This document shows, piece after piece, positions 27,632 to 35,342 of a DNA stretch of 64,000 nt. Made by a program: the position numbers and the translations under genes. Under the pieces are notes generated by a model. The model worked only from the letters and a program-made list of their open reading frames with translations, had not been told where the DNA came from and made no database searches. Position 1 is the stretch's first letter; every line of letters starts with the position of its first letter. The stretch comes from Natrinema halophilum. GTDB lineage: Archaea; Halobacteriota; Halobacteria; Halobacteriales; Natrialbaceae. The stretch is from contig NZ_CP058601.1 of NCBI RefSeq assembly GCF_013402815.2, forward strand, positions 2,294,001 to 2,358,000, in the 5' to 3' direction.

Positions 27632-28567
27632 TTACTGTGAGCCGGATGGAGCCTGCCGTCCGCGGTTTCGGACCTGCTCGCTTCGGGAGATGACGGGGAC
27701 CGCGACGAACGTGGCGGCGGCTGCGCCGAGCGTGATACTCCGAAAGGCAAGCGAAACGGGACCGGAGTACGCAGTGATGACAACGAGAACGCCCACCGCG
27801 AGGGGTGCGACGATCGCTCTTGCAGTGAGTAGCCGGTTTGATCTGATCGGCCCGCGGCCTTCTTCCCGCGCTCGAGCGAGAAGGGCAAGTTGCCAGCCGG
27901 CGAACGCGCCGAGTGATGCGCCGAACAACAGCACAGCGTCGGGAGTCGCCCGAGAGACGATGAGTGTGACGGTGGCAAGTCCGACCGCGAGCGTGAAACC
28001 GATCGTGGCGCGAGACGCAGGATACCGGTTCAGTAGTGGCCAGGTGAGAAGCAGCAACGCCGCTCCGGCACCGACACCCGCGACGACGTCGACGAGATAG
28101 TGGACGCCGAGTCCGATGCGCGAGAGGCAGACGGCCGTCACGATCGCGCCAGCACCGAGGTACCGTCGACGGCGCGTGCTGACGGACCAGTACTCGGCCA
28201 GGCTCAGGTAGACGACCGTCGACATGAGCGCGTGACCGCTCGGAAACCCGTATCCGGTGGCCGTCGCGGTCGCCTCGTACAGTGGCCGCGTCAGTTCCGG
28301 CAGCGTCCCGGTTTCGACGAGCACTCGTTCCGGCCGTGGGAGTGCGAAGACTGCTTTCAATCCCGTAATGAGCGATAAACCGGAGAGGGTGATTCCGACG
28401 ATAGCGGCGGCTTCGTCGCGGTCGGACCTGTCCGTCCAGTAGACGATACCGACGAGCAATCCGAGAAACCAGACGTCGCCGAGTTGCGTGACGAGCCCGA
28501 GCAGGACGACGCTCCAGTCCGGAGCGACCTCTCGGAACGCGTCGAACCAACCGATCCCGCGAGTCAT
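27632..28567 (-). CDS. PAP2 family membrane phosphatase
   Basis: The 311-residue membrane protein carries the acid-phosphatase tripartite motif: KAVFALPRPERVL (K-x6-RP type), YGFPSGHALMS (PSGH) and SRIGLGVHYLVDVVAG (SR-x5-H-x3-D), so the catalytic residues are complete. It probably dephosphorylates an isoprenoid or other lipid phosphate on the outer face. Seven to eight membrane spans are evident; the last ~100 residues add three spans beyond the core. A GTTTATG box 29 bases before 28567 supports this start over in-frame ATGs at 28591 and 28669. Confidence 0.92.
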   Translation of the reverse strand: MTRGIGWFDAFREVAPDWSVVLLGLVTQLGDVWFLGLLVGIVYWTDRSDRDEAAAIVGITLSGLSLITGLKAVFALPRPERVLVETGTLPELTRPLYEATATATGYGFPSGHALMSTVVYLSLAEYWSVSTRRRRYLGAGAIVTAVCLSRIGLGVHYLVDVVAGVGAGAALLLLTWPLLNRYPASRATIGFTLAVGLATVTLIVSRATPDAVLLFGASLGAFAGWQLALLARAREEGRGPIRSNRLLTARAIVAPLAVGVLVVITAYSGPVSLAFRSITLGAAAATFVAVPVISRSEQVRNRGRQAPSGSQ

Positions 28568-28592
28568 AGTCCACCCTACGTGCGTCGGCATA

Positions 28593-28599
28593 CATAAAC
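28593..28599 (-). promoter_or_regulatory. TATA-like box of the PAP2 gene
   Basis: GTTTATG on the minus strand, centred 29 bases before the ATG at 28567; fits leaderless initiation and decides between three possible starts. Confidence 0.55.
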
Positions 28600-28726
28600 C
28601 GTTTCGCTGGAAGAAAGGATCGTCGTTCCGGCTCGAGGGAGAGTCACCCCGAAGCGGGAAAACCCTCATTTCCGCGTCTCCGGTAGGCTAGCTGAGACGC
28701 GCCACGAGCGTGGCGAGGAGAACGCA

Positions 28727-30409
28727 ATGAGCGAGACACCAGTGCCCGAACGCGAAATCGATCCGGAATACGACCACCGGCGCGACGAAGGTGCCGACGA
28801 GACCGAACTCGAGGCCCTTCTCACCGAACACGCGATCGGGCGGGACGACCACGAGAACGCACCGGCGTTCGTGATCCGGCCGGACGAGGTTCAGGAGGTA
28901 CTCCGCCTGCTACGCGACGAAGCGGGGTTCGATCACCTCTCGTGTCTCACGGCCCAGCAGTATGCGGATCGCTACGAGTCGATTATCCACATGACGAAGT
29001 ACGACCAGCGCACACACGAGGTGACGCTGGTCGTCCCGCTTCCGACCGACGACCCCACCTGCGAGTCCGCCGAACCGATTTTCCGAACCGCTGACTGGCA
29101 CGAACGAGAGGCCTACGACCTCGTCGGGATCGAATACGATGGTCACCCCGACCTCCGGCGGATTCTCCTTCCGGAGTCGTGGCTGGGCCATCCGCTCGCG
29201 CTCGAGTACGATCAGGACAAACCGCAGGTCGTTCGGTACGCAGAGCACGCGAACCCGCTCCAGGCGGACCATCGCGATCGCGAGTCGGAGACGATGCTGC
29301 TCAACATCGGCCCACACCACCCGGCGACCCACGGCGTGCTCCACCTCGAGACGGTGCTGGACGGCGAGACGGTCGCAGCCGTTCAGCCAGATATCGGCTA
29401 TCTTCACCGGTGCGAGGAGCAGATGTGTCAGAACGGGACCTATCGCCACCAGATCATTCCGTACTCGAACCGCTGGGATTACACGGCAAACCTTCCCAAC
29501 GAGTGGGCGGTCGCCCGTGCGATAGAGGACATCGCCGACATCGAGGTACCTGCCTACGCACAAGTCCTGCGGACGATGGCGACCGAATTTGGGCGCCTGC
29601 TCGGCCACTTCCTCGCGTTCGGGACCTTCGCACTGGACGTCTACGGCGATTTCACCGCCATCTTTCAGTACGCCATGCGCGACCGTGAGGTCGTCCAGGA
29701 CATTTTGGAGGATCTAACCGGCCAGCGGATGATGTTCTACTTCTTCCGTCTCGGCGGCGTCTGCTGGGATCTTCCCGAACCCCGCGAGGAGTTCATCGAA
29801 AAGTGCCGGGATTTCCTCGACGAGTTACCCGCGAAGGTCGACGAGTACCACGACCTCCTGACCGGCAACGACATCTTCCAGTTGCGAACGATCGACACCG
29901 GCGTTCTGGAGCCCGCGGTCGCAAAGGACTACGGCTGTACCGGCCCGGTCGCACGGGGCTCCGGCATCGATTACGACGTCCGTCGTGACGATCCGTACGG
30001 CTACTACGAGCACCTCGAGTGGAACGTGGTGACGGAAGACACCTGTGACAACCACGCGCGCGTCCTCGTCCGAATGCGCGAAGTCGAAGAGTCGGCGAAG
30101 ATCATCGAACAGTGTCTCGATCTCGTCGCAGACTGGCCCGAAGACGAGCGAACGGTCCAGAGCAACGTCCCGCGGACGCTGAAACCCGACGCGGGAACCG
30201 AAACCTACCGCGCCGTCGAGAGCGCGAAGGGCGAACTCGGGATTTACATCCGCGCGGATGGTTCGAATTCGCCGGCCAGATTCAAGATCCGCAGTCCGTG
30301 TTTTCACAACCTCGCGGCGTTGCCCGAGATGGCCGAAAACGAGTACGTCCCTGACCTGATCGCGTCGCTGGGAAGCCTCGACATCGTCCTCGGGAGCGTC
30401 GATCGCTGA
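28727..30409 (+). CDS. nuoCD: NADH-quinone oxidoreductase subunit CD (fusion), solitary copy
   Basis: The 560-residue product joins NuoC (about 20-175; HEVTLVVPLP, ADWHEREAYDLVGIEYDGHPDLRRILLPE) to NuoD (about 185-560; NIGPHHPATHGVLH, IGYLHRCEEQMC, MATEFGRLLGHFLA, TGNDIFQLRT, GCTGPVARGSG, ARFKIRSPCFHNLAALPEM, DIVLGSVDR). Both parts look intact; the quinone-site His-Pro segment in GPHHPATHG is present. In haloarchaea this fusion normally sits in the nuo gene cluster. Here no other nuo gene is within 25 kb on either side, so it is either a displaced gene or a paralogue. It starts in a GAGAACGCAATG context without a strong SD. Confidence 0.93.
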   Translation: MSETPVPEREIDPEYDHRRDEGADETELEALLTEHAIGRDDHENAPAFVIRPDEVQEVLRLLRDEAGFDHLSCLTAQQYADRYESIIHMTKYDQRTHEVTLVVPLPTDDPTCESAEPIFRTADWHEREAYDLVGIEYDGHPDLRRILLPESWLGHPLALEYDQDKPQVVRYAEHANPLQADHRDRESETMLLNIGPHHPATHGVLHLETVLDGETVAAVQPDIGYLHRCEEQMCQNGTYRHQIIPYSNRWDYTANLPNEWAVARAIEDIADIEVPAYAQVLRTMATEFGRLLGHFLAFGTFALDVYGDFTAIFQYAMRDREVVQDILEDLTGQRMMFYFFRLGGVCWDLPEPREEFIEKCRDFLDELPAKVDEYHDLLTGNDIFQLRTIDTGVLEPAVAKDYGCTGPVARGSGIDYDVRRDDPYGYYEHLEWNVVTEDTCDNHARVLVRMREVEESAKIIEQCLDLVADWPEDERTVQSNVPRTLKPDAGTETYRAVESAKGELGIYIRADGSNSPARFKIRSPCFHNLAALPEMAENEYVPDLIASLGSLDIVLGSVDR

Positions 30410-30832
30410 GAAGTGAGACGAGCATCGTCACCGAACTCGGACCGCGCGATTGTTCGTCGTTGTCAGTCCGTCCAGACTCTCCCAGAGGTACTCGCGAGCG
30501 AGTGTATTTCCCTTTAGACCGAGGGAGCGTCACCCCTCGAGTGCGTCGCTCCATCGATTCGTTCGGCTGCCAGTCCCGTCCGAGTCCGGTCAGGCCGCTC
30601 TCGGTTCTCGAGCATCCCTCCGATGGTCGAGTCAAGCCGGAATTCACCCATCCAACCCGCAACTGCGGTCACGCGCTGCCGACGTTCGGCCTCGGTCACT
30701 CGAGTGGAGAGGCCACCGGGCTCGACTACCCCGTCGTATCCGAGCGTCTGTGGTAGCTTGTCGGCATTATTTGCCGGTATCTCGGACAGTATCGGTATCA
30801 ATTAACTGTAACGACGTTCGGAATCCTAACAC
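30410..30832. other. Intergenic before the YeiH relic
   Basis: About 420 bases downstream of nuoCD. Overlapping frames on both strands are basic and not convincing. The AT-richer part at 30765-30825 may be the old promoter of the relic gene. No RNA gene seen. Confidence 0.45.
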
Positions 30833-31421
30833 ATGTCGAGCGACGGATCGTGGTCGAACATCGGCATCGTTATCGACCGCTGGTCGGCGCTGGAACGCGA
30901 CTGGAAAAGCGTCGTCGTCGGGGGAGCGATCGTCGTGCTGGGTATGGCGTTCGAATTACAGATCCCCTGGTGACGGGATGGACGTTCGTCGTCTCCTACC
31001 GGGGATCATCGCGCGCTGTCTCGGTGCGTTTCTCGCCCGAGCGGTCGCGCAGTTGCTCGGGTTCAACCATCTGCTGTTCGCATCGCGCTCGGGTTTGTCA
31101 TAACGAACGTCGTCGATATTCCGCCCCGAATCAAACCGGGTCTCGCCACGCACAAACTGTGGCTCGGCGCTGGGATCGTTTTCATGGGTGTTTCGGTGTC
31201 AATCGAGGCCGTTCTCGAGTCTGAGCGTTTTCACGGCGGCCCAGCAGGCGTCGATCGAGAACGTCTCCAATTGGTTGTTCCTGCTGGCGTTCGTCGGCCT
31301 CGGAACCGAAATTCGACTCTCCGAGCTCCGGTCCACCGGGCTAACGCCGGCCGTCGTCGTTCTGCTCGCCTTATTCGTCGGAAATGGCCTCTCGCTAACG
31401 ATCCTGACCGTTCTGTTCTGA
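30833..31421 (+). pseudogene. Decayed YeiH/UPF0324-type (putative sulfate exporter) transporter
   Basis: Pieces of one membrane protein are spread over three frames. From the ATG at 30833, 46 residues including RDWKSVVVGGAIVVLGMAF end in TGA. A second frame then gives LLPGIIARCLGAFLARA and AQLLGFNHLLF; further on ITNVVDIPPRIKPGLATHKLWLGAGIVFMGVSVSIE and, in another frame, the closing NWLFLLAFVGLGTEIR and VVVLLALFVGNGLSL. The order and the GLATHKLWL and FVGLGTEIRL segments match the YeiH family, but total coding is about 195 residues against 330-350 in intact members, so there are frameshifts and internal loss. The gene cannot give a working ten-span transporter. Confidence 0.75.
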
Positions 31422-31568
31422 TCGAGTCGCTTTCGCGTTCGATCTGCATCTCTGACGCGACGCGAGCGGGCTGAAAAGAGCAGTCGGAGAGAGGCGCAAT
31501 ATTTTCCCCAATGTTAGAACGGCGGAAAATTCGTCAGAGTTGGCGCTGACACGACCGTGGCACAGAAC

Positions 31569-31574
31569 ATATTT
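31569..31574 (+). promoter_or_regulatory. TATA-like box of trpB
   Basis: ATATTT centred 29 bases before the ATG at 31601, consistent with a leaderless trpB transcript of its own. Confidence 0.5.
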
Positions 31575-31600
31575 GTCGGTATGCGCGCAACCAGCGGCAT

Positions 31601-32752
31601 ATGTCCAACGGAGAGTTCGAAGGATATGGTGGGAGACACGTTCCAAAGCCGCTTCGGGAGCCGCTCGAGGAACTGGCGACGGCGTACGACGAAGTCGGCG
31701 AAACCGAGGCGTTCCAATCGGAACTGCGCGGCCTCCTCGAAGAGTTCGCCGGCCGACCCAGCCCCCTGTACTACGCGCGCAACCTGAGCGAACGCTACGG
31801 CGCGGAGATTTTCCTCAAGCGCGAGGATCTGCTCCACGGCGGCGCACACAAGATCAACAACTGTCTCGGGCAGGCGCTGCTCGCAAAGCGGGCGGGCCGA
31901 AACCGGCTGATCGCGGAAACCGGCGCGGGCCAACACGGCACCGCGACGGCGATGGTCGGCGCGTTGCTCGACCTGGAGACGGAGATCTATATGGGGAAAA
32001 AAGACGTCGAGCGCCAGGAGATGAACGTCTTCCGGATGCGGCTGATGGGCGCCGAGGTCAACGAGGTCACCCGCGGCGACGAAGGACTGGCTGACGCCGT
32101 CGACGCGGCGCTCGAGGACTTCGCCCAGAACGTCGACGACACGCACTACCTGGTCGGCAGCGTCGTCGGCCCGGACCCGTTCCCGCGAATGGTTCGTGAT
32201 TTCCAGAGCGTCATCGGTCGGGAAGCACGCGAACAGATCCAGGAGCGGACGGGAGCACTGCCCGACGCCGCAGTCGCCTGCGTCGGCGGCGGCTCGAACG
32301 CGATCGGTCTCTTCCACGCCTTCCGCGACGACGACGTCGAGTTCTACGGTGCCGAAGGCGGGGGCGAGGGATCGGATTCGAGCCGGCACGCTGCTCCACT
32401 CGCGAAGGGACAAGACGACGTCCTTCACGGAATGAAGACCCGCGTCATCGACGACGACGTCGAAGTCCACTCCGTCTCCGCAGGACTCGACTACCCCGGC
32501 GTCGGCCCCGAACACGCGATGTTCCGCGCCGTCGGTCGCTGCGAGTACCAGGGCGTCACCGACGACGAGGCACTCGCCGCCTTCCGGGAGCTCAGCGAAA
32601 CGGAGGGCATCGTCCCCGCCCTCGAGTCCAGCCACGCGATCGCTCGCGCGATCGAACTGGCCGAGGCGGGCGATCACGACACCATCCTCGTGAACCTCTC
32701 CGGTCGCGGCGACAAAGACATGGAGACAGCGGCCGCGAAATTCGATCTGTAG
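31601..32752 (+). CDS. trpB: Tryptophan synthase beta chain, solitary
   Basis: The 383-residue PLP enzyme condenses indole with serine. It has LKREDLLHGGAHKINNCLGQ with the Schiff-base lysine in HKINN, the ETGAGQHG segment (beta-chain Glu-Thr loop), and the phosphate-binding loop CVGGGSNAIG; SRHAAPLAKG and ESSHAIARA follow as in TrpB1. Length is normal. The gene has its own promoter and no trpA or trpC next to it, whereas haloarchaea usually have trpCBA together. It may thus be a second TrpB that works on free indole, or the trp genes are dispersed in this organism. Confidence 0.95.
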   Translation: MSNGEFEGYGGRHVPKPLREPLEELATAYDEVGETEAFQSELRGLLEEFAGRPSPLYYARNLSERYGAEIFLKREDLLHGGAHKINNCLGQALLAKRAGRNRLIAETGAGQHGTATAMVGALLDLETEIYMGKKDVERQEMNVFRMRLMGAEVNEVTRGDEGLADAVDAALEDFAQNVDDTHYLVGSVVGPDPFPRMVRDFQSVIGREAREQIQERTGALPDAAVACVGGGSNAIGLFHAFRDDDVEFYGAEGGGEGSDSSRHAAPLAKGQDDVLHGMKTRVIDDDVEVHSVSAGLDYPGVGPEHAMFRAVGRCEYQGVTDDEALAAFRELSETEGIVPALESSHAIARAIELAEAGDHDTILVNLSGRGDKDMETAAAKFDL

Positions 32753-32803
32753 CTCCGAATCGTCGTTTCTCGACAGTCGCCGAATCTCGAGTCGCGAGTC
32801 GCG

Positions 32804-33214
32804 TTACAGGGCGGATCGGAGGCGTGCCGTCAGCGCTGCGGCCTCGTCGGGATCGAGTTGGCTCCGAGACAGGGACAACGACACGTCGTCGCCATCAAAG
32901 CGGGGAACGAGGTGAACGTGTGCGTGTTCGACGGTCCCGACCAGCGGCCCGCTGGTGTGAAAGATGCTGAATCCGTCTGGGTCGAGTGCTTCCTCCAGAG
33001 CGCTCGTGACGGTTCGAACCGTCTCGAAAACGGCCATCGAAGCCCCCTCGTCTATCGTCAGAATCTCCGCTTCGTGGGCGCGTGGAACGACCAGACTGTG
33101 ACCCCGTACTGCTGGACGGCGGTCGAGAAACGCGACCGTCTGCTCGTCCTCGCAAAGTACGTGTGCGGGTCTCTCTCCGGCAACGAGCCGACAGAACTCG
33201 CAGGTGTCGACCAT
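32804..33214 (-). CDS. HIT family nucleotide hydrolase
   Basis: The 136-residue protein is a histidine-triad hydrolase. It starts with CEFCRLVAGERPAHVL (a zinc-like CxxC), has AFLDRRPAVRGHSLVVPRAHE, and the triad GTVEHAHVHLVPRFDGD (His-x-His-x-His) around residue 95-100. Such enzymes cut nucleoside phosphoramidates and related adenosine derivatives. It is a single gene; an ACTTATATG box 29 bases upstream of 33214 supports a leaderless start at this ATG. It is convergent with trpB. Confidence 0.93.
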   Translation of the reverse strand: MVDTCEFCRLVAGERPAHVLCEDEQTVAFLDRRPAVRGHSLVVPRAHEAEILTIDEGASMAVFETVRTVTSALEEALDPDGFSIFHTSGPLVGTVEHAHVHLVPRFDGDDVSLSLSRSQLDPDEAAALTARLRSAL

Positions 33215-33237
33215 AGCCCGATTCTCTCTCGAATCGA

Positions 33238-33245
33238 CATATAAG
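33238..33245 (-). promoter_or_regulatory. TATA-like box of the HIT gene
   Basis: CTTATATG on the minus strand, 29 bases before the ATG at 33214. Confidence 0.55.
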
Positions 33246-33468
33246 TACCCCTACTGAAACGTCGACCGTCGTTTGAAAACTGAACCGTCTCTCGCACCGT
33301 CGTGATTCGACGGTTCTACAGGCGGAGCAGGCCGAATGCCACGGGGTCGTTCGAAAATCTCCGATTTCCGTGATCAAGCGAAACCAACGGTTTCGCGGAC
33401 CTCGCGAATCTTCGATTCGCTCAGTCACGAGAATGGAAGATTCTCGACCGACTTGGCCCCGAGGCGGT

Positions 33469-34530
33469 TCACAGAATCCCGCGATCCTCCAGAAGCGCCC
33501 GGTACAACTCGAGATACCGCTCGGCGACGGACGACCGGTCGTAGTCGGCGAACCGATCGTCGAATTCGCGGCGTTCGAGATCGCCCGCCGCGAGGATGGC
33601 CTCGCCCAGTTCGGCCTCGCTGGTGGTCCGGAATCCACGGTTCCAGCCTTCGACGAGTTCGTGAGCGCTCGAGTTTGCGTGATATTCCACGATGCCGACG
33701 CAACCGGCGGCGAGCGCCCAGAGCATTTCCGTCGGAAAGACACAGTGTTCGGCCGTCTGGACGAAGATGTGCGCCCCGCGGTAGACCGCGATCCGGTCCT
33801 CGAGTGTTAGATTACCGAGGAACGTCACGCGGTCTTCGATCCGGAGGTCTCGCGTGAGTCGCTCGTAGGTCTCCCGTTCGGGTCCGTCACCGACGACCGT
33901 CGCGGACCAGTCCCGGTCTCGAAGTTCGGCGAGGGCCAGCAGCAGGCTCTCGAGGTTGGCCCCGTCGTCGAGTCGCCGGGCGTATATCACGTCGACTTCC
34001 TCGCCCGGTTCGACGTCTCGGATCAGTTCAAGATCGATCGGGTTCGAGATCGTCTCGACGATATCGCCGTCGGCTCCGAGTTCTCGGACCCACGTCCCGA
34101 CGAGTTCCGAGGGGGTGACGATACGGTCGGGCCTCCCCGTCGCAAGCCGCGTCCACCGCGTGTCGTCAATTCCTCCGTCGCCGTACCACTCGACGAGCAG
34201 CGGGGCACGTGCGAGCGTCGCCCCCCATCGGGCTGCAAGGATCTGACCCGGCGGTTGTGCGGCGGCGTGGATCACGTCAGGGTTCGCCGCCGCGAGGACG
34301 AACGGAAGTCGCAAATAGAACGAACTCCGTGCATCGAGACCAGTCGAAACTGCATGGTAGGTGATGCCGTCCTGCTCGAGCGTCGAACCGTCGCCGGCCC
34401 AGAATCCAGCGCAGTAACAGTGAACGTCGTGGCCGCGTTCGCTCAGAATCTCGAGGACGGTCCGGAATTGTTGGTTCGTCTCGGTGTCGCGGTGATGAAC
34501 CGTTTCGAACGAGACGAACGCAACGTGCAT
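33469..34530 (-). CDS. Glycosyltransferase family 4 protein
   Basis: The 353-residue GT-B enzyme starts MHVAFVSFETVHHRDTETN, has a donor-site half with SNPIDLELIRDV, EVDVIYARRLDDGANLESLL, ATVVGDGPERE and the signature AEHCVFPTEMLWALAAGCVGI with the E-x7-E of GT4 enzymes. It should transfer a sugar from a nucleotide-sugar donor; acceptor unknown, possibly N- or O-glycans of surface proteins, of which several lie nearby. No membrane span. The start at 34530 is set by a TATA-like box 28 bases upstream; the frame is open to 34587. It stands alone. Confidence 0.9.
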   Translation of the reverse strand: MHVAFVSFETVHHRDTETNQQFRTVLEILSERGHDVHCYCAGFWAGDGSTLEQDGITYHAVSTGLDARSSFYLRLPFVLAAANPDVIHAAAQPPGQILAARWGATLARAPLLVEWYGDGGIDDTRWTRLATGRPDRIVTPSELVGTWVRELGADGDIVETISNPIDLELIRDVEPGEEVDVIYARRLDDGANLESLLLALAELRDRDWSATVVGDGPERETYERLTRDLRIEDRVTFLGNLTLEDRIAVYRGAHIFVQTAEHCVFPTEMLWALAAGCVGIVEYHANSSAHELVEGWNRGFRTTSEAELGEAILAAGDLERREFDDRFADYDRSSVAERYLELYRALLEDRGIL

Positions 34531-34554
34531 CTGCTCGCAGAATGCAAGCGAGAG

Positions 34555-34562
34555 GATAAAAA
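34555..34562 (-). promoter_or_regulatory. TATA-like box of the glycosyltransferase gene
   Basis: TTTTTATC on the minus strand, centred 28 bases before 34530, indicates a leaderless transcript and the shorter start. Confidence 0.55.
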
Positions 34563-34587
34563 CTCTACTTGTTTCGTACGGGGCCAA

Positions 34588-35342
34588 ATGAGTTCAGGAG
34601 GTACACGACGGCCCTATCTCATCGGTCTAACTCGTGACGACTCGCTATTCTCGGGTGGAGTCGCCTGGGTGACGTGGAAGAACGATCCATCACGGACGAG
34701 CGGTACACCCGTACCGAAGTATATCATCTTCGGATCATCTCGTCGGTTCCCGCGTCGACGCGACGACGCATCGTCCGGGTCGACGAAACTCGATGGCGCC
34801 ACGAATTTTACCGTCTAAAACGGTGGGACTCGTGCCAATCGAACGATCGACAGCGGCTTTCCACTGGGTAGCATCCGCTCGAAGTCACCGCGTAGGTCGA
34901 ACCCGTTGCGCCGGCAATAGTGGGGCTGTCTATCGGAGTCGCGACTGGATTCGACGTTCCCGCCGTATACCGGGTCCTGGTGACACCAGCAAGTCGCCGC
35001 GCTCGATGGAACTCGAAAGAGAGCCGACCGACGGGAGAGGAACCGTGCCGTTACAGCGCCCCCTCAACGATTTAGCCTGCTCGAGGTTCTGTGCGCGGGC
35101 ACCTACTATCGTCGAACGCACTGTTCGTTTAGAGCGTGCGGATTCAACCGGTTTCGCTCACGAGAGTTGCTATTCCAGCTGCTCAGGGTAGTCGTCGGTA
35201 TCGTTCTCGATCCCTCTCTTTTTTATTTTCGGATAGCTCACACTATGTAATCTCCCATCCATTTCAAAAACGGATGTAACGAAGAGCGACGTCGAATCGA
35301 GTCGGGTTACCTCATACTTCGATCGGTAGCTCGCGGCTTTCG
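34588..35342. other. Intergenic, about 750 bases
   Basis: No gene is convincing on either strand: frames are short, basic or Ser/Arg-rich. One minus frame around 34830-34900 encodes FERMLPSGKPLSIVRLARV, which reads like a protein fragment, but I cannot name it and it lacks a start. Bases 35215-35245 are AT-rich. No repeat or RNA gene was recognised. Confidence 0.4.

Noticed and set aside
33360-33450. Short palindrome GAATCTTCGATTC upstream of the HIT gene region
   Set aside because: The five-base stem is too short and is not followed by a T-run; I cannot support a terminator or operator.
34614-35191. Several 60-130 codon frames in the intergenic stretch after the glycosyltransferase
   Set aside because: They overlap on both strands, have untypical composition and show no family features.
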